Source: Ancylobacter sp. SL191 (GTDB taxonomy: Bacteria > Pseudomonadota > Alphaproteobacteria > Rhizobiales > Xanthobacteraceae). From it: a stretch of 64,000 nucleotides of DNA. The translations under genes were made by a program, and so were the position numbers. The notes under the pieces were generated by a model. The model had not been told where the DNA came from. It saw nothing but the letters and a program-made list of their open reading frames with translations, and did not search any database. Location: the NCBI RefSeq assembly GCF_026625645.1, contig NZ_CP113056.1, positions 2,393,001 to 2,457,000 of the forward strand. Direction: 5' to 3'. This document shows, piece by piece, positions 36,035-42,970 of the stretch (within the stretch, counting starts at the first letter, position 1; every line of letters starts with the position of its first letter).

Positions 36035-38419
36035 GTGGAATGGCGCGCGCCGGAAGGCGGCGCACCCAGCTGGGGCGATCCCGAGGCGCGGGCGCTGGTC
36101 GCTGTGTTCTACGCGCCCGCTAGCGGCGAGGCGCCGGCCGACCGCGTGGCCGTGGCCTTCAATGCTGGCTGGACCGGGCGTCCGCTCGTGCTGCCGGTGC
36201 CGCGCGACGGGCATGTCTGGCAGGTCGCCGCCGACACGGCGGACACCGCCCGCGCTGGCGATAACATGCCGGCGGAACTCGCGGCCCGCGCGGTGCTCAT
36301 CATCGTGGAGACGCCGGCGCCTGAGGCGCCGCGCCGCGCGCCCGATCCGGCGCTGCTGGAGCGGCTGTCGGCGGCGGCCGGCATCGCCAATGAGTGGTGG
36401 GATGTCGAGGGCACCCAGCACATCGTGCCGGATGACACCAAGCGGGCGCTGCTCGCCGGGCTCCGCCTGCCGGCGGGTTCCATCGGTGAGGTGGCGGACA
36501 GCCTCGCCACGCTCTCCGAGCAGCGTTTCGGCCGCGACGTGCCCTTCGCCCATGTCCTGCAGATCGGCGCGGCGCCCGAACTGACACTGGCCGGCGCTGC
36601 CGCTCGTGCCACCGGCCGGCTCGACGCGGTGATCGAGCTGGAGAGCGGCGACACCGTCGCTTTCCCGATCCGCCCGGATGAAGGACGGTCCGCCGAGGTG
36701 GAGCGGCCGGATGGACGGCTGGCCCGCACGCTCACCGTGCCCCTGCCGGAGCTGCCGATCGGCCGCCATGTGGTGCGGCTGGGCGAGACGTCCTGCGCCC
36801 TCACCATCGCCCCGCCAGCCTGCTATCTGCCGATGGCGCTGGCGGATGGCGAACGCTGGTTCGGCATCGGCACGCATCTCTACACGCTGCGCCGCGCCAG
36901 TGCCGATCAGGGCATTGGCGATTTCACCGCGCTGACCGAACTGGGCACGCGCGCGGCCGGCGAGGGCGCCAAGGTGCTCGGCCTCAACCCGCTGCACGCG
37001 CTGCTGCCGAATGAGCGCGAGCGGGCCAGCCCCTATTCGCCCTCCGACCGGCGCTTCCTCGACCCGATCTATATCGACGTCGTCGCCCTCGGGGCGTCGA
37101 TGAACGACTTCCCAGCGCTCGCGGCGAAGCCGTCGGTGGACTACACCGGCGTGTGGAAGGCCAAGGAGGCGGCGTTGCGGCGCGCCTTTGCCGGCTTCCG
37201 CGAGGATGAGGATTTCACGCGCTTCGTCACGGACGGCGGCGCCATGCTGGAGCGCTTTGCCACCTTCCAGGCGATTGCCGAGGCGTTTCCCGGCAAGGTC
37301 TGGCGCGACTGGCCGGACGGGCTCGCCGACGCCACCGGCCCGGCAGTCGCCGCCTTCGCCCGCGAGAAAGCCGAGGCCGTGCGTTTCGCGCTCTGGCAAC
37401 AATGGGTGGCCGACCGGCAGCTCGGCGCGGCGGCGGTTCGGGTGAAAGAGGCCGGGCTCTCGCTCGGCTTCTACCGTGACCTTGCGGTGGGCACGTCCTT
37501 CGATGGCGCGGAAGCGTGGTCGGAGGCGGGCATGCTCATGCCGGGCGTCACCATTGGTGCCCCGCCCGACCCTCTCGGGCCTGAAGGCCAGAACTGGAAC
37601 CTGCCGCCTTTCGACCCGCTGGCGTGGCTGCGCGATGGCTATGCCAGCTTCGCCCGGCTGGTGGCGGCCAACATGCGCCATGCCGGCGCGCTACGCATCG
37701 ACCATGTGATGGGGCTGCGCCGGCTCTTCCTAATTCCGCAAGGCGCGAGCGGCACGGAGGGCACCTATCTCGCCATGCCGTTCGAGGATCTCGCCGCGCA
37801 GGTCGCGCTGGAGAGCCACCGCGCCCGCTGCCTCGTGGTGGGCGAGGATCTCGGCACCGTGCCCGGTGGCATGCGCGAGCATCTGGCCGAGCAGCGCATG
37901 CTCTCCTATCGCGTGCTGTGGTTCGAGCGGCAGGACGAGGTGTTCATCGCGCCACAGGACTATCCCCCGCTCGCGGCGGCCTGCGTCTCAACCCATGACC
38001 TGCCCACCCTGCCGGGCTGGTGGGACGGCGTTGATTTCGACGAGCGGCTGACGCTCGGGCTTGATGATGCGGCGGCGGTGGCCAAGGCGCGTGAGGCGCG
38101 GGCGGCGGAGAAAGCGGAGCTCGCCGCCGCGCTGCTGCGCGAAGGGCTGATCGACGCCGCCCCCGTGGAAGGCGAGCCGCTGTCGGACGCGTTCTTCGTG
38201 GCGCTGCACGCCTATGTCGCGCGCACCCGCTCCATGCTGGCACTCGCCCAGATCGACGATCTCGGCGGCGAGAGGGTGGCGGTCAACCTGCCGGGCACGG
38301 ATACGGAGCGGCCGAATTGGCGCCGCCGCCTCGCCACGCCCGTCGAAACGGTGCTGGACACGCCACGCGCCAAGGCCGCGCTGGCCGCCATGAGAGCGGA
38401 GCGCGGCCGTACCTCGTGA
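36035..38419 (+). CDS. malQ: 4-alpha-glucanotransferase MalQ, with GlgX C-terminal segment at its start
   Basis: This GH77 amylomaltase transfers maltodextrin units. The MalQ homology starts near 36346 (ALLERLSAAAGIANEWWD...HIVPDDTKRALL). It includes the nucleophile in RIDHVMGLRRLFLIPQG, the acid/base Glu in VVGEDLGTVPGG and the substrate-clamp THDLPT. The first 100 or so residues from GTG 36035 (DVEWRAPEGGAPSWGDPEARA...) are instead the C-terminal domain of GlgX. The open frame extends upstream without a stop to the G7 tract, and GTG 36035 has no ribosome site. I infer that the natural product is a GlgX-MalQ fusion. A terminator follows 30 bases after the stop. Confidence 0.88.
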   Translation: MEWRAPEGGAPSWGDPEARALVAVFYAPASGEAPADRVAVAFNAGWTGRPLVLPVPRDGHVWQVAADTADTARAGDNMPAELAARAVLIIVETPAPEAPRRAPDPALLERLSAAAGIANEWWDVEGTQHIVPDDTKRALLAGLRLPAGSIGEVADSLATLSEQRFGRDVPFAHVLQIGAAPELTLAGAAARATGRLDAVIELESGDTVAFPIRPDEGRSAEVERPDGRLARTLTVPLPELPIGRHVVRLGETSCALTIAPPACYLPMALADGERWFGIGTHLYTLRRASADQGIGDFTALTELGTRAAGEGAKVLGLNPLHALLPNERERASPYSPSDRRFLDPIYIDVVALGASMNDFPALAAKPSVDYTGVWKAKEAALRRAFAGFREDEDFTRFVTDGGAMLERFATFQAIAEAFPGKVWRDWPDGLADATGPAVAAFAREKAEAVRFALWQQWVADRQLGAAAVRVKEAGLSLGFYRDLAVGTSFDGAEAWSEAGMLMPGVTIGAPPDPLGPEGQNWNLPPFDPLAWLRDGYASFARLVAANMRHAGALRIDHVMGLRRLFLIPQGASGTEGTYLAMPFEDLAAQVALESHRARCLVVGEDLGTVPGGMREHLAEQRMLSYRVLWFERQDEVFIAPQDYPPLAAACVSTHDLPTLPGWWDGVDFDERLTLGLDDAAAVAKAREARAAEKAELAAALLREGLIDAAPVEGEPLSDAFFVALHAYVARTRSMLALAQIDDLGGERVAVNLPGTDTERPNWRRRLATPVETVLDTPRAKAALAAMRAERGRTS

Positions 38420-38448
38420 CGAGGCATTCAGCGTCAAGAAGCGGTGAA

Positions 38449-38471
38449 GGGGGCCTTGCGGCCCCCTTTTT
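38449..38471 (+). terminator. Rho-independent terminator of the glg operon
   Basis: Perfect stem GGGGGCC (38449-38455), loop TTGC, GGCCCCC (38460-38466), then TTTTT. It lies 30 bases past the malQ stop. Confidence 0.95.
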
Positions 38472-38474
38472 GCG

Positions 38475-38759
38475 TCACGGCGTGGTGGGAGAGGTCGGCT
38501 GCGTGCCCGGCGCGGGGTCATTATTGGGCGTGCTCGGCTGCACGGTCGGATCGTTCGGCAGCGGCGTGGCGGCTTCCGGAGCCGGCGGGGGCGGGGTGAT
38601 CGGATCGGCGGCGGGCGGCGCGACCGACTGGGTGCCCGCAGCCGGAGGCGTCGGAGTCTCGGTCGGCTGGGTCGTGGTTCGGCCCGAGTACTGGACCGCC
38701 GCATAGGCGGCGATGATCAGAACGATGGCGGCCAGGATCAGGGTCGTCGTCCGGTTCAT
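38475..38759 (-). CDS. Small membrane-anchored Pro/Thr-rich protein
   Basis: A 94-residue protein of no recognised family. After MNRTTT comes one hydrophobic helix (LILAAIVLIIAAYAAVQY, about 7-24). A low-complexity tail rich in Pro, Thr and Ala follows (TPTPPAAGTQ, ITPPPPAPEAA, TPTSPTTP style), so it is probably tethered to the inner membrane with a disordered periplasmic tail. ATG 38759 has GGGAGA seven bases upstream; a GTG five codons earlier overlaps that site and is rejected. An EcfG-type promoter lies about 180 bases upstream, which suggests general-stress expression. Confidence 0.7.
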   Translation of the reverse strand: MNRTTTLILAAIVLIIAAYAAVQYSGRTTTQPTETPTPPAAGTQSVAPPAADPITPPPPAPEAATPLPNDPTVQPSTPNNDPAPGTQPTSPTTP

Positions 38760-38938
38760 AAGCGCATCTCCCACCTGACTCGGCCAAATTCACAGCTCAG
38801 GTTGTAAAATCCCGTGCCGCAAGGTTGGCGAGTGCAGTGCACAAACAATAAAGCGGCGGTGTTCTGAACCCGGAGAACGGTTCTGGATTATCTCTAATCT
38901 TCCCCAAATCGCCTCCGGCATCAGAAAACCGTTGTCGA

Positions 38939-38963
38939 AACGCTCCGATTAGACCAAAGTTCC
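38939..38963 (-). promoter_or_regulatory. EcfG-type (general stress) promoter
   Basis: On the minus strand this reads GGAAC, 16 bases, CGTT. It matches the alphaproteobacterial EcfG consensus GGAAC-N16/17-CGTT exactly. It points at the small membrane protein at 38475-38759, leaving a leader of about 170 bases. The match is direct; use by EcfG is inferred. Confidence 0.6.
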
Positions 38964-38981
38964 CATTCTTGCGGTTGCAAC

Positions 38982-38996
38982 ATGACGCTGCGTCAT
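38982..38996. promoter_or_regulatory. Perfect 15-base palindrome, possible operator
   Basis: ATGACGC-T-GCGTCAT lies in the 307-base divergent gap between the small membrane gene and the small gene at 39067. The gap has no other gene. It is AT-richer than its surroundings and also holds an EcfG-type promoter. The palindrome could bind a dimeric regulator, but no cognate is evident. Confidence 0.4.
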
Positions 38997-39066
38997 CTGC
39001 GCGCCGTCCGTTAGCGAATGAACGCCGGAACGTAATCGGCGTCGGGGTCAGACCAGGGAGGGTAGG

Positions 39067-39312
39067 ATGAATTTGAACGCCGATTTTGACGTCGTCACCT
39101 TGTCGCCCTCGACCGTTCGCGTGATGCACCGGACGGCGCACCACATCTATGAGTTCGCCGTTGTACGTGATGATGGCGGGCGCCGCGTCGTCAGCCGGGG
39201 AGCGGCGACCCTCTGCGGGACCGAGGCGGACGATCTCGCCAGCGGCGATCTGGTCGCCGCCGCCGAGCGCGTCGCCGCCGCTACGGCCCGCCATATCGGC
39301 GTGATCGACTGA
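39067..39312 (+). CDS. Small uncharacterised protein
   Basis: An 81-residue protein that I do not recognise. It is acidic and soluble with no signal peptide. The sequence suggests an N-terminal beta-rich half (FDVVTLSPSTVRVMHRTAHHIYEFAVVRDD) and a C-terminal helix rich in Ala (LASGDLVAAAERVAAATARHIGV). A strong ribosome site (GGGAGGGTAGG) precedes the ATG, which supports expression. It is on the same strand as modA but a hairpin and about 200 bases separate them. Confidence 0.65.
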   Translation: MNLNADFDVVTLSPSTVRVMHRTAHHIYEFAVVRDDGGRRVVSRGAATLCGTEADDLASGDLVAAAERVAAATARHIGVID

Positions 39313-39416
39313 CACTGCCGGCGCGGTTGCGTGCCAAAGCCTTGCCGTCGGCCGTGATCGCCGCTCCGGCCGGCGCAGCGCGCCTTCGACGCTATTCCTG
39401 ACCTCCGAGGCTGTGC

Positions 39417-39449
39417 AGGACACCAGCCCCTCATTGCGGGGGCTGTCCT
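39417..39449 (+). terminator. Hairpin between the small gene and modA
   Basis: Arms AGGACA-CC-AGCCCC (from 39417) and GGGGCT-G-TCCT (to 39449) enclose a short loop. No U-tract follows, so it may be a weak terminator or an RNA-stabilising structure. Confidence 0.4.
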
Positions 39450-39473
39450 GTCGCGCGGTTTCATGTATACGGA

Positions 39474-39491
39474 CGGATATATGTATATCGG
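39474..39491 (+). promoter_or_regulatory. Putative ModE operator upstream of modA
   Basis: CGGATATATGTATATCGG is a near-palindrome with TATA-rich arms (CGGATATA / TATATCGG) 24 bases before the modA start. Another GGATATATG follows at once. It resembles the ATCGnTATATA-spacer-TATATnnCGAT style of ModE boxes, and a ModE-domain gene lies at 42497-42913. Molybdate repression of modABC is inferred. Confidence 0.5.
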
Positions 39492-39515
39492 TGGATATAT
39501 GATTGGGAGCCGTCC

Positions 39516-40322
39516 ATGCCGCCTCGTGCCGTTTCCTCAACCCTGTCCCGCCGCCTTGTGGCCGGCGCGCTCGGCGTCGCTCTGGCCCTGCTGGCCAGCG
39601 TGCCGCTGAGCGCCGCACGGGCGCAGGAGGCCACCACCGTCTTCGCGGCGGCCAGCCTCACCAATGCTTTCCAGGACATCGGCAAGCTCTACAAGGAGAG
39701 GACCGGAAAGGACGTGGCCTTCTCCTTCGCCGCCTCCTCGGCGCTGGCCAAGCAGCTTGAGGCCGGCGCCCCGGCGGCAATCTTCGCCTCGGCCGACCTC
39801 AAGTGGATGGACTACACCGACGGCAAGGATCTGACGCTGAAGGCCACGCGCGTCACGCCCATCGGCAACAGCCTGGTGCTGATCGTCCCGGCGGACAAGG
39901 CTGCACCGGTCACCATCGACGCCGGTTTCGACTGGCTGGCCTTCCTCGGCGCCGACGGCAAGATCGCCACCGGCCTCACCGATAGCGTGCCGATCGGCAT
40001 CTACGCGAAGACGGCGCTGACCAATCTCGGCCAGTGGGACAAGGTGAAGGACCGCGTGGTCGGCGCCGAGAGCGTGCGCGCGGCGCTGGCGCTGGTGGAG
40101 CGCGGCGAGGCGCGGGCCGGCATCGTCTACTCGACCGACGCGGCGGTGGCGAAGAACGTCAAGGTCGTCGCCACCTTCCCGGCCAGCAGCCACCCGCCGG
40201 TGGAATACCCGTTTGAGATCGTGAAAGGGCAGGCCACGCCGGCAACCAGTGCGTTCTTCGACTTTCTTGTCGGACCGGAAGCCAAGACGATCTATGCAAA
40301 GTATGGCTTCGTGGTGAAGTGA
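39516..40322 (+). CDS. modA: Molybdate-binding protein ModA
   Basis: This 268-residue periplasmic solute-binding protein has a long signal peptide (about 1-36, ALALLASVPLSAARA then QEA). It shows the ModA oxyanion-site landmarks TVFAAASLTNAFQDI, FSFAASSALAKQLEAGAPAAIFASAD and a later GIYAKTALTNLGQWDKV with AGIVYSTDA. It captures molybdate for ModBC. It is separated from modB by 126 bases containing a palindromic repeat. Confidence 0.95.
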   Translation: MPPRAVSSTLSRRLVAGALGVALALLASVPLSAARAQEATTVFAAASLTNAFQDIGKLYKERTGKDVAFSFAASSALAKQLEAGAPAAIFASADLKWMDYTDGKDLTLKATRVTPIGNSLVLIVPADKAAPVTIDAGFDWLAFLGADGKIATGLTDSVPIGIYAKTALTNLGQWDKVKDRVVGAESVRAALALVERGEARAGIVYSTDAAVAKNVKVVATFPASSHPPVEYPFEIVKGQATPATSAFFDFLVGPEAKTIYAKYGFVVK

Positions 40323-40343
40323 GGCGCTAATGACTGGCTGCGT

Positions 40344-40442
40344 GTCATCCCGGAACGGCCGTCAGGCCGTATCCGGGATCGGGAGCCGAGGATGGAACAT
40401 GCGTTCCCGGCTCTCCGGCTTCGCCTCCGGCTGGGATGACGG
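40344..40442. repeat. Palindromic repeat between modA and modB
   Basis: A 99-base element bounded by GTCATCCCGGAACGGCC and GGCTGGGATGACGG, with inner GGCCGTCAGGCC and CCGGCTTCGCCTCCGG hairpins. It is related to the element at 5947-6032. Its right end stops six bases before the modB ATG. Confidence 0.8.
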
Positions 40443-40448
40443 ATTGAG

Positions 40449-41144
40449 ATGAGCATGCTCACCCCCGAGGAATGGGCGGCCGTGCTGTTGAGCCTGAGGG
40501 TGGCGTTCTGGGCCACCTTCTGGAGCCTTCCCATCGCGGTGCTGGCCGCCTGGGCGCTGGCGCGGCTCGACTTTCCCGGCAAGGGCCTGTTCGACGGCAT
40601 CATCTATCTGCCGCTGGTGCTGCCGAAGGTGGTGGTGGGCTATCTGCTGCTCATCACGCTCGGGGCGCGCGGGTCCATCGGCCAGTATCTCGACGCCTGG
40701 TTCGGCATCAAGCTGATCTTCACCACGGCGGGCGCCACCGTCGCCGCCGCCGTGGTGAGCTTCCCGCTCACGGTGAACGCCATCCGCCTGGCGCTTGAGG
40801 CGGTTGACCGGGGACTGGAGACGGCGGCGCGCACGCTCGGCGCCTCGCGCCTCGACGTCTTCTTCTCCGTGACACTGCCGCTCATGCTGCCCGGCGTGCT
40901 CTCCGGGGCGCTGCTCGCCATTGCCTCGGCGCTGGGCGAGTTCGGCGCGACGATCACCTTCGTCTCCAATATTGAGGGCCAGACGCGGACCATCCCGCTG
41001 GCCATCTACTCCGCTACCCACATGCCCGATGGCGATGCCGCCGCGCTGCGGCTTACCCTCGTCTCCATCGTGCTGGCGCTGGCCTCCTTGCTGCTCGCCA
41101 ACCTGGTCGACCGGCGCATCCGGGTGATGATCGGGCGCGCATGA
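40449..41144 (+). CDS. modB: Molybdate ABC transporter permease ModB
   Basis: This 231-residue inner-membrane permease has five or six hydrophobic segments and the family motifs LPLVLPKVVVGYLLL and the EAA coupling loop AARTLGASRLDVFFSVTLPLMLPGVLSG, which meets ModC. Two ATGs two codons apart (40449, 40455) could start it. No strong ribosome site is visible because a repeat ends immediately upstream. It overlaps modC by four bases. Confidence 0.95.
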   Translation: MSMLTPEEWAAVLLSLRVAFWATFWSLPIAVLAAWALARLDFPGKGLFDGIIYLPLVLPKVVVGYLLLITLGARGSIGQYLDAWFGIKLIFTTAGATVAAAVVSFPLTVNAIRLALEAVDRGLETAARTLGASRLDVFFSVTLPLMLPGVLSGALLAIASALGEFGATITFVSNIEGQTRTIPLAIYSATHMPDGDAAALRLTLVSIVLALASLLLANLVDRRIRVMIGRA

Positions 41145-42238
41145 TCGAGATCGACCTTCGCCTCGCGCGGCCGGATGGCTTCACCCTGTCCGCCGCCTTC
41201 ACCGCCCCGGCGGCCGGCGTCACCGCGCTGTTCGGCCGCTCGGGGGCCGGCAAGACCACGATCATCCAGGCCGTGGCCGGCGTGGTGCGGCCGGATGCCG
41301 GGCGTATCGTCGTCGATGGGCAGACCTTCTTCGACGCGGCGCGCGGGATCGACCTGCCGATCGAGGCGCGGCGCGTTGGCTATGTGTTCCAGGACGCCCG
41401 GCTGTTCCCGCACATGTCGGTCGCGCGCAACCTGCGCTATGGCGAGCGGCGCACGCGCAGCGTCGAGCGGCCGATCCGCTTCGAGGCGGTGGTGGACCTG
41501 CTCGGCATTGATGGGCTTCTCGACCGCCGGCCGCACACGCTGTCCGGTGGCGAGCGCCAGCGCGTCGCCATAGGGCGCGCCTTGCTGGCGCAGCCGCGTC
41601 TGCTGCTGATGGATGAGCCGCTTGCCGCGCTCGATGCCGCGCGCAAGGCGGAGATCCTGCCCTATCTCGAACGGCTGCGCGACGAGGTGAAGCTGCCCGT
41701 CCTCTATGTCAGCCACGCCATCGAGGAGGTGATGCGGCTGGCCGATGTGATGGTGGTGCTGGCCGGCGGGCGACAGGTGGCGTGCGGGCCGCTGGTTGAT
41801 GTCATGGCCAGCCCCGAGATCGTGCCGATCATCGGCCGCTTTGACGCCGGCGCGCTGCTCGACTGCACGGTGGCGCGGCATGACGCGCAGTATGGGTTGA
41901 CCGAACTTGCCTTCGCTGGCGGGGTGCTGCGCGTGCCGCACGTGGCACGCCCGCTTGGAGCGAAAGTGCGGGCACGGGTGCGCGCCCGCGATGTGGCACT
42001 GGCGCTGGCTCGCCCCGAGGGCGTGTCAGTGTCCAATCTGCTTGCGGCGCGCGTCGAAGCGGTGCGCCAGCTTGATGGACCCTACGCCGATGTCGATCTC
42101 ACCGTCGGCCCCAGCCGCCTCGTCGCCATGGTGACGCGCGAGAGCATCGCCCGTCTCGCCATCCGGCCGGGTCAGGAGGTCTGGGCGATGGTCAAGACCG
42201 TCGCGGTGGACAGCCGCCCGCCGGACATCGCGGCTTAG
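41141..42238 (+). CDS. modC: Molybdate ABC transporter ATPase ModC
   Basis: This 365-residue ATPase has Walker A FGRSGAGKTTIIQAVAG, Q-loop GYVFQDARLFPHMSV, signature LSGGERQRVAIGRALL, Walker B LLMDEPLAALDA and the switch His in VLYVSHAIEEVMRLAD. A C-terminal Mop/TOBE domain (about 295-360, SVSNLLAARVEAVRQLDG) binds molybdate and regulates transport. ATGA overlap with modB. It is the end of the mod operon. Confidence 0.96.
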   Translation: MIEIDLRLARPDGFTLSAAFTAPAAGVTALFGRSGAGKTTIIQAVAGVVRPDAGRIVVDGQTFFDAARGIDLPIEARRVGYVFQDARLFPHMSVARNLRYGERRTRSVERPIRFEAVVDLLGIDGLLDRRPHTLSGGERQRVAIGRALLAQPRLLLMDEPLAALDAARKAEILPYLERLRDEVKLPVLYVSHAIEEVMRLADVMVVLAGGRQVACGPLVDVMASPEIVPIIGRFDAGALLDCTVARHDAQYGLTELAFAGGVLRVPHVARPLGAKVRARVRARDVALALARPEGVSVSNLLAARVEAVRQLDGPYADVDLTVGPSRLVAMVTRESIARLAIRPGQEVWAMVKTVAVDSRPPDIAA

Positions 42239-42247
42239 CGCGAGACC

Positions 42248-42445
42248 TCAGTTCGGCCCCTGCATGATCGGCGCGACGCCGGGCCCGACGGCAAACTCAT
42301 CGCTGACGAAGCCGATCACCGCCAGCACGAGCAGGGCGATGACGAGGGCGATGATCAGCCCGCGCACCCCGCCGGTGCGGTGGCCGAAGAAGCCGGTGCC
42401 GGCGAGAAGAACGAGGATCAGGATAACGATAATCAGGGTCTGCAT
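42248..42445 (-). CDS. Small hydrophobic membrane protein
   Basis: A 65-residue protein with two transmembrane helices (MQTLIIVILILVLLAGTGFF and GLIIALVIALLVLAVIGFV) around a short basic loop and a polar C-terminus ending PIMQGPN. I do not recognise a family. The ATG at 42445 has GGAGG four bases upstream and is preferred to an in-frame ATG at 42472. It is convergent with modC across nine bases and lies downstream of the ModE-like gene. Confidence 0.65.
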   Translation of the reverse strand: MQTLIIVILILVLLAGTGFFGHRTGGVRGLIIALVIALLVLAVIGFVSDEFAVGPGVAPIMQGPN

Positions 42446-42496
42446 GCGGCCTCCGCGTTGAAGCGGAAACAACGCCGGCCCGCGAAAGGTTCCGCG

Positions 42497-42913
42497 CTAC
42501 CCCTGTGAGCCACTCGGCGGCTCGGGGGAGGGTGGGGTGAGTGTGGCGCGCAACTCGTCCACGGCGGCGCGCGTGGCGGTGGCGCTCGACGCCTCAATGC
42601 CGCGATAGAGCGCGATCAGCCGCTCGCCGAAGGGTGTGAGATCGGTGCCATGCCCGCGTCGGCCGGGATGGGTGACGACGACCGGTTCGCGGAAATTGCC
42701 GGCGATCTCGTCCACCAGCAGCCAGGCCCGGCGGTAGCTCATGCCCATCTTGCGCGCGGCGGAGAGGATGGAGCGCTCGGTGCGGATGGTTTCGAGAAGC
42801 TCGATCATCCCCGGCCCGATATGCCGGCCATCGCCGAAATAGACGCGGATGAAAAGGCCGTCGCGCGGTTTGCGCGCCGGCTCCTTCACGTCGTCCACCT
42901 TGCCCCGAGCCAT
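42497..42913 (-). CDS. ModE-type winged-helix regulator lacking molbindin domains
   Basis: This 138-residue protein resembles the ModE N-terminal LysR-like winged helix: IGPGMIELLETIRTERSILSAARKMGMSYRRAWLLVDEI followed by a GGxGGG-like wing (VTHPGRRGHGTDLTPFG) and a helix for dimerisation. Full ModE (about 260 residues) has two Mop domains that sense molybdate. They are absent here and the tail is Pro/Ser-rich. It probably regulates modABC, which lies beside it, but must sense molybdate in another way or need a partner. Confidence 0.88.
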   Translation of the reverse strand: MARGKVDDVKEPARKPRDGLFIRVYFGDGRHIGPGMIELLETIRTERSILSAARKMGMSYRRAWLLVDEIAGNFREPVVVTHPGRRGHGTDLTPFGERLIALYRGIEASSATATRAAVDELRATLTPPSPEPPSGSQG

Positions 42914-42970
42914 GCGCGCCCCTTCACGTTAAGCCGGAACTTAGGTGAAGAGGCGCGCCGGGCAAAGGGC

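Noticed and set aside
36035..36345. Independent start of malQ at GTG 36035
   Set aside because: There is no ribosome site, and the first hundred or so residues are the GlgX C-terminal domain. A fusion explains the data better.
42446..42490. EcfG-like promoter before the small membrane gene at 42248-42445
   Set aside because: GGAAC and CGTT are present on the minus strand, but the spacing is 14 rather than 16-17.
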